Assembly: GCF_030813415.1 (NCBI RefSeq)
Contig: NZ_JAUSUF010000004.1
Span: 1 to 64,000 of the forward strand
DNA: 64,000 nt
DNA from: Eubacterium multiforme
GTDB taxonomy: Bacteria > Bacillota > Clostridia > Clostridiales > Clostridiaceae
Direction of reading: 5' to 3'
A model generated the notes under the pieces. That model made no database searches, was not told where the DNA came from, and saw only the letters and a list, made by a program, of their open reading frames with translations. Positions 44,147 to 51,512 of the stretch are shown one piece after another (within the stretch, counting starts at the first letter, position 1; the number at the start of each line of letters is the position of its first letter). The position numbers were made by a program, and so were the translations under genes.

Positions 44147-44297
44147 TATCATCCACATCTGTTTCTTCTCCATAAAGTACAGTTCCTTCAGAGGAAAAAC
44201 TGTCATAAGGGTTCTTTTCTATAAATGTACCATCATTAGGTTCTTTGGAAACTTTATATTTAGAATTTTCTTTATTAAAGTTTTTAGATTTTTTCAT
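44142..44297 (-). CDS. Small hypothetical protein (51 residues)
   Basis: A short gene reads MKKSKNFNKENSKYKVSKEP and ends in YGEETDVDDI. It is hydrophilic, with a basic first half and an acidic C-terminus, and has no membrane segment or cysteine. The ribosome site AAGGAGGTAAC, 6 bases upstream of ATG 44297, is among the best in the window, and the gene ends at the siroheme-operon terminator; both support a real gene. I do not recognise the family; small sporulation-related proteins of clostridia look similar in composition. Confidence 0.65.
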   Translation of the reverse strand: MKKSKNFNKENSKYKVSKEPNDGTFIEKNPYDSFSSEGTVLYGEETDVDDI

Positions 44298-44436
44298 AAT
44301 GTTACCTCCTTATAATACTTATTATTTTACTCATATAATATTTAGTTATTCATTTATAAATTTTGTTTTAAAAAAATAATAAAAGATATATAATAAAATA
44401 GACTTTGTTTATATTAATATAGGAGGATAAATTTTA

Positions 44437-45495
44437 ATGAAAAAGAGAAAAAATATTATTGCTATAATAATCTCAGTATTGTTTGTTGGAACTTTACTTG
44501 TAGGTTGTGGCAATAATAAAAAAGAAGAAGTAACTTTAAACTTCTTTAATTGGGCAGAAAACATTCCAGATGATGTAATAAGTGATTTTGAAAAAGAAAC
44601 TGGAATAAAGGTAGTTCAAGATACTTATGCAAATATGGGAGAAATGTATGCTAAATTAACATCTGGGGCAGTTCAGTATGACTTAGCAGTTCCATCAGAT
44701 TACATGGTTGATAGACTAAGAAAAGAGGGAAGATTAGAAAAGATAAACTTTGAAAATATTCCTAATTTCAGCAAGATAGATAAAGATTTTAAGGGAAAAT
44801 CCATTGACCCTAAAAATGAATATTCAGTTCCATATATGTCAGGAACAATAGGAATTTTATATAATAAGGATTTAGTTAAAAGTAAAATTGATAGTTTTAA
44901 TGATTTATGGGATCCTAAATATAAAAAGAGCGTATTTATGTTAGATGATATGAGGGATGCTTTGGGAGTTTCACTTAAGAGACTTGGATATTCAATTAAT
45001 TCAACTAATCCAAAGGAAATAAATAAGGCAGCTAATGAATTAATAAATCTTAATAAAAATGGAAATCTTTTAGCTTATGGAGATGATGATTTATTAGATA
45101 AAATGGTTGCAGGAGAGGCTGCTCTTTGTGTATTATGGTCAGGAGAAGGTCTTCATTTAGCTGATGAACATAAAAATTTAGAATTTATAGTTCCAAAGGA
45201 AGGTGCTGATTTTTGGATTGATTCTTTAGTAATTCCAAAGAATGCTAAGCACAAGAAGGAAGCAGAAATGTTTATAAATTATCTTTGTACAAAAGATCCT
45301 GCCTTTAAAGTAGCTGATAAAATTGGATATACAACTCCTCAAAAAGAGGCTAGAGAAGAGCAATCAGATCATGTTAAAAATAATCCTAATGCATATATGC
45401 CAAAAAGTATAATGGATAAGTGTGAAACTTATGAATATTTAGGAGATAATTTGAAGCTTTATGATGAGGCATTTACAAAGGTTAAAAATAGATAA
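44437..45495 (+). CDS. potD: Spermidine/putrescine-binding lipoprotein (PotD)
   Basis: The 352-residue protein has a lipoprotein signal ending LLVGC (Cys24) and the PotD/PotF fold: LNFFNWAENIPDDVISDFEKETGIKV, YDLAVPSDYMVDRL, PYMSGTIGILYNKD, ADFWIDSLVIPKNAKHK. It delivers polyamines to an ABC importer. Usually potABC lies directly upstream, but here it is alone between terminators, so it is an orphan or accessory binding protein. AGGAGG lies 11 bases before the ATG. Confidence 0.88.
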   Translation: MKKRKNIIAIIISVLFVGTLLVGCGNNKKEEVTLNFFNWAENIPDDVISDFEKETGIKVVQDTYANMGEMYAKLTSGAVQYDLAVPSDYMVDRLRKEGRLEKINFENIPNFSKIDKDFKGKSIDPKNEYSVPYMSGTIGILYNKDLVKSKIDSFNDLWDPKYKKSVFMLDDMRDALGVSLKRLGYSINSTNPKEINKAANELINLNKNGNLLAYGDDDLLDKMVAGEAALCVLWSGEGLHLADEHKNLEFIVPKEGADFWIDSLVIPKNAKHKKEAEMFINYLCTKDPAFKVADKIGYTTPQKEAREEQSDHVKNNPNAYMPKSIMDKCETYEYLGDNLKLYDEAFTKVKNR

Positions 45496-45534
45496 ATATA
45501 AAATTTATTTAGAATAATTAAATATAAATATTAT

Positions 45535-45590
45535 AAAATGCACCACAAATGTTAAACAAAATAAATTACATTTGGAGGTGCATTTTTATA
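45535..45590. terminator. Bidirectional terminator after potD
   Basis: AAAATGCACC-ACAAATGT pairs with ACATTTG-GAGGTGCATTTTT, with A-run and T-run flanks, between convergent genes. Confidence 0.85.
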
Positions 45591-45809
45591 TTAAGTATTA
45601 TTTTCTTTTGTAATTAATATTATTCCAAATATAATTACTATAGGAATAGGCATATAACTAAGCCATGGTATTTCAGTTACAATGGAGGAAATACCGAAAT
45701 TCCCAGAAGCAACTTCTTTTAAAGTAAATGAAATTTTGTTTATTGAAATAACAATTGGGATAATTAATAAAGAAATGCTAATTAATAAAATACCTAATTT
45801 TTTATACAT
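45591..45809 (-). CDS. Small two-helix membrane protein
   Basis: A 72-residue protein with two membrane helices (about 4-24 and 50-67) separated by an outer loop that contains TEIPWLSYMPIP. AAGGAGTAA lies 5 bases before the ATG. Function unknown. It is the last gene I would assign to the chromosome before the mobile element. Confidence 0.65.
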   Translation of the reverse strand: MYKKLGILLISISLLIIPIVISINKISFTLKEVASGNFGISSIVTEIPWLSYMPIPIVIIFGIILITKENNT

Positions 45810-45951
45810 AAATTACTCCTTAAGTTAAAAGATTCATTTTATACTTAATTCTATATTTTTACTTATATTCCTTTTTATTAAAATTAAGAACTATGGATAT
45901 AATATTTGTTATAATATTGTAAAAATCAAAACAAAGTTTTAATTTAGTGAA

Positions 45952-45984
45952 AATACTATTATTTCAATTGAAATGTTTAGTATT
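45952..45984. repeat. Imperfect 33-base palindrome near the mobile-element junction
   Basis: AATACTA-nn-ATTTCAATTGAAAT-nnn-TAGTATT is centred on CAATTG. It resembles the TTTCAATTG element of the Fur-like boxes at 4026 and 4133, but could also be an operator or attachment-site arm. Nothing downstream decides between these. Confidence 0.35.
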
Positions 45985-46028
45985 ATTGTTGATAATAGAA
46001 CAACTCTTATAGATTTAAATAAACTTTG

Positions 46029-46106
46029 AAAAAACGCAAGAAAAATTGTAAGTTAGTATTATAAAATACAAAATAATTTACAGTTAATCAATCTTGCGTT
46101 TTTTTA
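46029..46106 (+). terminator. Large hairpin with T-run in the junction region
   Basis: AAAAACGCAAGA (from 46029) pairs with TCTTGCGTTTTTTT (46092-46105), with a long loop holding a second weaker pairing (ATTGTAA/TTTACAGT). It looks like the terminator of a short unannotated RNA or of leftward chromosomal transcription. Bases 46107-46234 hold one DnaA-box-like TTTTCCACA (46180-46188) and no gene. Confidence 0.5.
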
Positions 46107-46234
46107 TTTATTAAATTAAAAAATTAATGTTGAAAGTTAATGTAAATAAATTGTAAAAAAATTAAAGAAAAAATGTAAATTTTCCACACTTTTGGGTTGG
46201 GGTGAACTATACATTTTTTTTAGGAGTGAGGAGC

Positions 46235-46609
46235 ATGATAAAAAAGAATAATTACTCGATTGAAGAAAGATTAAAGATTTTTGATATGTACAAAAAGGGA
46301 TATACTGCAAATGAAATTAGTAAAACTATGGGAAGAACAAAAGGAGCTATTCAAAAAGAAATTCAAAAATTTAAAAAAGAACTTAAAGAAAAAGAAGAAT
46401 TAACAAGGATTGCAAAAATTAAAAATAAGGAAAGAAAAGATGCAGTTAGAGCATTAAATCACGAAGTTAACTCTTTTATAAGTAATAGAGCATTAATAGA
46501 TAAAAATAGACAACATTATAAAACAAATAAAAAAGGTGATTTGATTTTAAATAAAAATGATTATACGTATACAAATGATATGCCCAAATGCTTGAAAAAG
46601 GAGGTGTAA
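46235..46609 (+). CDS. HTH-domain DNA-binding protein, first gene of the mobile element
   Basis: The 124-residue protein has an N-terminal helix-turn-helix like those of IS30-type transposases and homing regulators: YSIEERLKIFDMYKKGYTANEISKTMGRTKGAIQKEIQKFKK. A basic coiled stretch follows, and the C-terminus is Asn/Lys-rich. GTG 46202 would extend it, but GGAG 6 bases before ATG 46235 fits better. It overlaps closely with the next gene (2-base gap), so they form an operon. Specific role unknown. Confidence 0.65.
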   Translation: MIKKNNYSIEERLKIFDMYKKGYTANEISKTMGRTKGAIQKEIQKFKKELKEKEELTRIAKIKNKERKDAVRALNHEVNSFISNRALIDKNRQHYKTNKKGDLILNKNDYTYTNDMPKCLKKEV

Positions 46610-46611
46610 AA

Positions 46612-47379
46612 ATGGAAATACAAATGAAAAAGAGATATAGAATAAATTTTAGTGATGAAGAATTATTGAAATTAAATAAAATATTAAATGAAAATAAGAG
46701 AAAAAAAGCTATGTCAGTATTGCAATATATAATTAAATACTGTGATGAAAAAAGTGGTTTTTTAGAATTATCACTAGATAGGCTATATGAGAAATTTAAA
46801 AGGTATCACAAAGAAATATCATTAACTTATTTTAAAAAATTATCAGAAACTTTGGTTGAACTTAGATTACTAGCAATTAAAAAAATAGGTAGATTAAAAT
46901 TTTTTGGAAGAAAAATTTTAAATAAAATAAAAAATAATAAAGAAGAAAATAAGGAAAATATTGAAGAATATAAAGTTAAAAATAAATACGAGAAATTAAA
47001 AAAAAATAATGTTAAGGAGAAAAAAAGTAAAGATGAATTTAAAGTTGCAAGTAAAGAAAATGTAATAGAAGTAGCTTATGAAATAATGAATGAAGCAGGA
47101 ATTAAAACTGGTTCAAGAACATATTTTCAAGTTATTGAAAGTTTATATTACATATTAGATAAAAAAGATATACATATTAATGGAATGGTAAAGTACATAG
47201 AAAAAGTAGTAGAAGATAAAGTAAGAAAACAAGGTTTATTCAAAGCAAATTTAATTGCACTAAGAAATAAAGTATATAAAACTATAAATTTTAATAACTT
47301 CACACAAAGAAAAAGAAGTTCTAAAGAATGGAGAAATATTGAAATGAAGTTATTAGGTTGGGACGATAGAGAGGAGTGA
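46612..47379 (+). CDS. Probable replication-initiator-like / winged-helix protein
   Basis: The 255-residue protein starts MEIQMKKRYRINFSDEELLKLNKIL. The first 100 residues look like a winged helix (VLQYIIKYCDEKSGFLELSLDRLYEKF ... LTYFKKLSETLVELRLL), followed by a Lys/Glu-rich linker and a C-terminal helical domain (about 150-255). This layout is seen in plasmid and phage replication proteins; the assignment is tentative. AAGGAGGTG lies 5 bases before ATG 46612. Confidence 0.5.
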   Translation: MEIQMKKRYRINFSDEELLKLNKILNENKRKKAMSVLQYIIKYCDEKSGFLELSLDRLYEKFKRYHKEISLTYFKKLSETLVELRLLAIKKIGRLKFFGRKILNKIKNNKEENKENIEEYKVKNKYEKLKKNNVKEKKSKDEFKVASKENVIEVAYEIMNEAGIKTGSRTYFQVIESLYYILDKKDIHINGMVKYIEKVVEDKVRKQGLFKANLIALRNKVYKTINFNNFTQRKRSSKEWRNIEMKLLGWDDREE

Positions 47380-47384
47380 TAAAT

Positions 47385-47768
47385 GTGGAGCAAATTAGAG
47401 AAAAATTTATTGAAATTGGATTAATAGGAAATAGTAATATGAAAAGGGGTGATATATTTTATGCTGATTTAGGAAACCAAGACGGATCAGAGCAAGGTGG
47501 TATTAGACCTGTTGTTATAATTCAAAATGATGTGGGAAATAGGTACAGTCCTACTGTAATTGTAGCTTCGATAACATCACAAAAGAAAAATTTATTACCA
47601 GTTCATGTAAATTTATATAATTATGATTTAGATAAAGAATCAACAATATTGTTAGAACAGATAAGAACTTTAGATAAAAGAAAAATTAAAGAAAGGATAG
47701 GTTCATTAGATGTTGACACATTAAAAAAACTTAATATTGCTTTAGGTACAAGCGTTGGACTTATTTAA
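47385..47768 (+). CDS. mazF: MazF/PemK-type endoribonuclease toxin without adjacent antitoxin
   Basis: The core from Met19 on (MKRGDIFYADLGNQDGSEQGGIRPVVIIQND ... IVASITSQKK ... LLEQIRTLDKRKIKERIGSLD) is a complete PemK/MazF fold with the catalytic Arg and Thr positions kept. Such toxins cut mRNA at specific triplets. There is an 18-residue N-terminal extension with GTG 47385 8 bases behind GAGGAG; an internal start at Met19 (47439) is possible but has a weak ribosome site. The upstream gene is not an antitoxin, and none is seen downstream. Confidence 0.83.
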   Translation: MEQIREKFIEIGLIGNSNMKRGDIFYADLGNQDGSEQGGIRPVVIIQNDVGNRYSPTVIVASITSQKKNLLPVHVNLYNYDLDKESTILLEQIRTLDKRKIKERIGSLDVDTLKKLNIALGTSVGLI

Positions 47769-47778
47769 TGGGTAGCTT

Positions 47779-48468
47779 ATGGATAATGAAATAATAATTA
47801 AAATTAAAAAGTTATTAGCTTTAAGTAAAAGTTCAAATGAAAATGAAGCAAAAAATGCAATGCTTAAAGCTCAACAACTTATGATAAAACATAAAATTAC
47901 TATTCAAGAAGCAGAAAATTTTGAAGAAATAAATATAGGTGAAGAAACAAGTAATATAAAGTTCAGAAGCATTAAATGGAAAGCTAATTTAGCTTCAGTA
48001 ATAGCAGACAATTTTGGTTGTATACTCTATTACAATACACATAGTAAAGGTGTACATGAAATAAAATTCTATGGAAAAGAAGAAGATAGAATAATATGTT
48101 CAATAATGATGGCGTATGCAGTTAAGTGTATAGAGAGCAGCTCAATTAAATACATAAATGAATTAAGAAAAGATAGAAGAAGAAAACATTTTAAAAATAT
48201 AAAAACAGATTATGCTTTAGGATTTATAAATGGGTTAAAGGTTCAGTTTGATAAACAAGTTAAATCAAATGAGTGGGGGTTAGTTATTGTAAGGGATAGA
48301 AAAGTAGACGAAATGTTTAATGAGTTTTCAAAAGATTTTGGAAGTATAAGTGTAAGAGAAGTTTATAAAGATAATGCAAAAGCATTTAAAAAGGGACAAG
48401 ATGAAGGCGAAAGATTTTCTATTTCAGATAAAATTGAAAAAGAAGATGAACTAAAGCAAATAATTTAG
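47779..48468 (+). CDS. DUF2786-domain protein
   Basis: The 229-residue protein starts with the DUF2786 motif KIKKLLALSKSSNENEAKNAMLKAQQLMIKHKI and continues with WKANLASVIADNFGCILYY ... KFYGKEEDRIICSIMMAYA, as in many phage and conjugative-element proteins of unknown function. No membrane segment. It follows mazF by 10 bases; the first GC-rich palindrome of the element follows it by 10 bases. Confidence 0.75.
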   Translation: MDNEIIIKIKKLLALSKSSNENEAKNAMLKAQQLMIKHKITIQEAENFEEINIGEETSNIKFRSIKWKANLASVIADNFGCILYYNTHSKGVHEIKFYGKEEDRIICSIMMAYAVKCIESSSIKYINELRKDRRRKHFKNIKTDYALGFINGLKVQFDKQVKSNEWGLVIVRDRKVDEMFNEFSKDFGSISVREVYKDNAKAFKKGQDEGERFSISDKIEKEDELKQII

Positions 48469-48478
48469 AAGTTAAAAG

Positions 48479-48495
48479 GTGTCCCCCGGGGACAC
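48479..48495. repeat. GC-rich 17-base palindrome, copy 1 (C-centred)
   Basis: GTGTCCCCCGGGGACAC, preceded by AAAAG and followed by TATTT rather than a T-run. It lies 31 bases before ATG 48527. Confidence 0.9.
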
Positions 48496-48526
48496 TATTT
48501 AATATAAATTAATGGAGGGATAAAAT

Positions 48527-49990
48527 ATGAAAAGTAAAAAATTAAAAGGAATAATATCAATAGTTGGAGCGACAACAATAATAATGGGAAGTTTAGTTGC
48601 TTGTGGAGATAAACAACAAGAGCCACAACAAGAAAATAAGCAGTCTGAAATTGAAACTAAAATAGATAATTCGGAAAATAAAATTGCTTCAAATGATATA
48701 AATAAGAGTGATTTAAAAAATAATAATGGGACAAGCTCAAATAACAATGTATTGAAAAATAGCAGGTCTGATATTAAAGATTTGTTTACTAAAATTGATG
48801 AAGTTAGAAGTGGAAAAAATGTTGATTTAAGCAGCAAAGATAATAAATCAATAGATAATTCTAAAATTGAAAGTAAAAAAGATAATAATAAAAATGAAGA
48901 AAAGAAAAATAATGTTACAAAACCTATTATTGCAAAACCTGTAGTAGAAAGACCAACAGTGAAACCAGTAATAGAAAAACCAGTAATTAAGCCAGTTGAA
49001 GAAAAACCAGCTCCAAAGCCTATTGTAAAACCGGAAGAAAAACCAAATAAACCTACTGATAAGCCAATAGAAAAACCTACAAAACCAGTTGAAAAACCAC
49101 ATGAAGAAGAAAAGGTAATAGCAGTTGCTTATGTAAATGCTGATATTTTAAATGTTAGAGATGGAGAAGGAATTGACTTTAAAGATATTGGAGAATTAAA
49201 GAATGGAACAAAAGTTGAAATAGTTAAGAAAGGTAAACAATGGGATAAGATAAAATATGAAAAAGGATATGGATATGTTTCAAATAAATATTTATCTGAT
49301 AAACCGATTGAAGAAAAGCCATCTAAGCCAACAGAAAAACCTACTGATAAGCCATCTGAGAAACCAACAAAGCCAATTAAACCAGTTGAAAAACCACATG
49401 AGGAACAAAAGGGATTAGCAGGTCAAATTGCAAAAACAAAGGTTGCACAAAAAACTAATCAAATAATATTAGTTAGTGGTAATAAACTTTCATTTTGGAA
49501 TAAATCAAATGGTAAATGGAATAAGTCAATGGAAACAAGTAGTAGACATGGATATGATGGTTATGTATCAGCAAGTGAAATGAATGAAGGTATAGGAGCA
49601 ACTCCAACAGGTGCATATCCAATACTTTATTCATTTGGGACAGGCTCAAATCCAGGTACTGAACTTGATTATAAAAGAATTACAAAAAATTCTTACTTTA
49701 TAGATGATCCACATTCAAAATATTATAACACTTGGTATGAAGGAAAAGGACAAAAAGGAGAGCATATGATTGATTATCCAGTTCAATATAAATATGGAAT
49801 GGTAATTGGATATAATATGAACCATACACCAAATAAAGGTTCTGCAATATTCTTACATTGCAATGGTAAGGGAAATACTGCTGGTTGTGTAAGTATATCA
49901 GAAAACAATATGCTTAAATTATTGAAGGAAACACATAGAGGAGCTTATATAATAATAACAACAAGTAACAATAATTTAAAATATTATTAA
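48527..49990 (+). CDS. Lipoprotein with SH3 domain and C-terminal L,D-transpeptidase-like domain
   Basis: The 487-residue protein has a lipoprotein signal ending LVAC (Cys26), an Asn/Lys-rich spacer, a Pro/Lys-rich linker (EKPTKPVEKP type, about 140-200), a bacterial SH3 domain (NADILNVRDGEGIDFKDIG ... GYVSNKYL, about 203-260), a second Pro/Lys linker and a C-terminal YkuD-type domain (about 300-480) with FLHC and the catalytic-type Cys454 in TAGCVSI. The domain would act on peptidoglycan peptides outside the cell. A paralogue follows directly, and the setting suggests wall remodelling for conjugation. Confidence 0.82.
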   Translation: MKSKKLKGIISIVGATTIIMGSLVACGDKQQEPQQENKQSEIETKIDNSENKIASNDINKSDLKNNNGTSSNNNVLKNSRSDIKDLFTKIDEVRSGKNVDLSSKDNKSIDNSKIESKKDNNKNEEKKNNVTKPIIAKPVVERPTVKPVIEKPVIKPVEEKPAPKPIVKPEEKPNKPTDKPIEKPTKPVEKPHEEEKVIAVAYVNADILNVRDGEGIDFKDIGELKNGTKVEIVKKGKQWDKIKYEKGYGYVSNKYLSDKPIEEKPSKPTEKPTDKPSEKPTKPIKPVEKPHEEQKGLAGQIAKTKVAQKTNQIILVSGNKLSFWNKSNGKWNKSMETSSRHGYDGYVSASEMNEGIGATPTGAYPILYSFGTGSNPGTELDYKRITKNSYFIDDPHSKYYNTWYEGKGQKGEHMIDYPVQYKYGMVIGYNMNHTPNKGSAIFLHCNGKGNTAGCVSISENNMLKLLKETHRGAYIIITTSNNNLKYY

Positions 49991-50031
49991 ATTTAAATAG
50001 CTTTTAATTTTTTACTTATTAATATATTATG

Positions 50032-50065
50032 GAAATTAAAGGGAAAATAATTACCTTTACTTTCC
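50032..50065 (+). other. Inverted repeat between the two transpeptidase genes
   Basis: GGAAA-TTAAAGG faces CCTTTAC-TTTCC with no T-run, 28 bases before the start codon of the second gene. It could be a weak terminator or stabiliser. Confidence 0.35.
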
Positions 50066-50093
50066 ACTTAAGAAAAATAGGAGGTATTGAGAT

Positions 50094-51086
50094 TTGAAGA
50101 AAAAAGAATTATTTAATTTTTTCAAGAAAAATAAAGCAGTTACAGGAGCTATTTTAGGAGTTATAGGATTTGCATTAGTTACAGGTGGAGTAGGGATTTA
50201 TAGACATATTCAAAATAATAAAGTATTATCAGAAGCTAAAGCAGATGAAGGGAAAGTAATAGATAATAAATTAGTTTCTGATAATAATTTAAACAAAGAA
50301 AATACTCAAGATAAAAAGTCTGACAAAAAATCTGATAACAAAAAAGAAGAAAATAATAAAGATAATAACGCTAAGGATAAAGATAATAGTAAAGAAGATA
50401 AATCAGTATCAGATAATAAAAGTAGTTCGCAAGTAAAAGAAAATAAGAATATAAAAGTTGTACATAAAAGTAATAGTTCAAAAAAATCCACTGAAAGTTC
50501 AGAGCAAACAGGACTTGCGGGTAAATTAGCAAGTACAAGAACTGCACAAAAAACTAATCAAATAGTTTTAGTTTGTGGAAGTGAATTATCACTTTGGAAT
50601 AAATCAAATGGTAAGTGGAATAAATCTTTTGAAACAAATTCTAGACATGGGTATCAAGGATATGTGTCAGCAAGTGAAATGAACGAAGGTAGGGGAGCAA
50701 CTCCAACAGGTGCTTATCCATTATTATATGCTTTTGGGACAGGCTCAAATCCGGGTGCTGGACTTGATTATAGGAGAATTACAAACAACTCTTATTTTGT
50801 GGATAATCCACATTCAAAATATTATAACACTTGGTATGAAGGAAAAGGACAAAAAGGAGAGCATATGATTGACCATCCACAATATAAGTATGGAATAGTA
50901 ATAGGTTATAATATGAGCCATACTCCATATAAAGGCTCTGCAATCTTCTTGCATTGCAATGGTAGGGGAAATACTGCTGGGTGCGTTAGTGTTTCAGAAG
51001 GTAATATGTTAAGATTATTAAAATCAGTACATGATGGAGCATATATTATAATAAGCTCAAATGAAAGTAATTTAAAATACTATTAA
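50094..51086 (+). CDS. Membrane-anchored L,D-transpeptidase-like protein (paralogue)
   Basis: The 330-residue protein has one membrane helix (AVTGAILGVIGFALVTGGVGIY, about 16-37), a Lys/Asp/Asn/Ser-rich spacer (about 50-135) and the same C-terminal YkuD-type domain as its neighbour, with FLHC and Cys297 in TAGCVSV. It lacks the SH3 domain and lipobox of that neighbour, so the pair differ in anchoring but share the enzyme domain, pointing to duplication and domain shuffling. TTG 50094 lies behind TAGGAGGT. Confidence 0.82.
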   Translation: MKKKELFNFFKKNKAVTGAILGVIGFALVTGGVGIYRHIQNNKVLSEAKADEGKVIDNKLVSDNNLNKENTQDKKSDKKSDNKKEENNKDNNAKDKDNSKEDKSVSDNKSSSQVKENKNIKVVHKSNSSKKSTESSEQTGLAGKLASTRTAQKTNQIVLVCGSELSLWNKSNGKWNKSFETNSRHGYQGYVSASEMNEGRGATPTGAYPLLYAFGTGSNPGAGLDYRRITNNSYFVDNPHSKYYNTWYEGKGQKGEHMIDHPQYKYGIVIGYNMSHTPYKGSAIFLHCNGRGNTAGCVSVSEGNMLRLLKSVHDGAYIIISSNESNLKYY

Positions 51087-51437
51087 ATTGCCGTTTTCGA
51101 GAAATTTATTTATGATGTGATTCCCACACGGTAGCTTCCAGGCTAAAATAAAACATAAATAAAATTCTTTAATAATAAAAATAAGAGCTTCTATTAAAGG
51201 AGCTCTTATTTTAAAAGTTATTTGCAAAAAGCATTTAAATTAAAATGCTTTTTGGAGATAAAACTCCGTTATGTCTTTTAAAGACGTTCCCCCAAAAGGC
51301 TTTAGAGTAAATCTAAAGTCTTTTATTTATACTTAAAATTATAAAAATAAACTTATGAAAATATTTATTTAGGATAGTTTTGCAAATTTTGCAAAGCTTT
51401 TTTTATATAAAAATTTATTTTAGAAAGGAAAATTAAT
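51087..51437 (+). other. Gene-free stretch dense in hairpins
   Basis: No coding frame is convincing. Hairpins are AATAAGAGCT/AGCTCTTATT (51178-51213, terminator-like with TTTT), AAAAAGCATTTAA/TTAAAATGCTTTTT (51225-51254), GTCTTTTAAAGAC (51273-51285) and AAAGGCTTTAGA/TCTAAAGTCTTTT (51295-51323, terminator-like). The 5' part holds a locally GC-richer stretch (GATTCCCACACGGTAGCTTC). It may encode small RNAs, but I match it to no known class. Confidence 0.4.
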
Positions 51438-51479
51438 ATGAGTATGAAAATAAGGTGTCCCCCGGGGACACTTTTTTAG
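51438..51479 (+). CDS. Possible 13-codon leader peptide spanning a GC-rich palindrome
   Basis: ATG 51438, with AAAGGA 8 bases upstream, opens MSMKIRCPPGTLF and stops at TAG 51477. The CPPG codons are the palindrome itself and the stop lies in its T-run, so translation would run through the hairpin. It could be a leader peptide that controls the hairpin, or chance. Confidence 0.3.
   Translation: MSMKIRCPPGTLF
51455..51471. repeat. GC-rich 17-base palindrome, copy 2 (C-centred)
   Basis: GTGTCCCCCGGGGACAC followed by TTTTTT, a good terminator on the + strand, 41 bases before TTG 51513. Confidence 0.9.
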
Positions 51480-51512
51480 TGCAAAATTTTATAAACAAAG
51501 GAGAGATTTAAA

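Noticed and set aside
45990-46005. TGATAAT sequence as a third Fur box
   Set aside because: Only one half-site is present; the other half does not match.
46180-46188. Replication origin
   Set aside because: A single DnaA-like box without iterons or clusters is not enough, although a replication-like protein lies nearby.
51087-51437. Riboswitch or T-box ahead of the adhesin
   Set aside because: No conserved core of any class known to me is visible.
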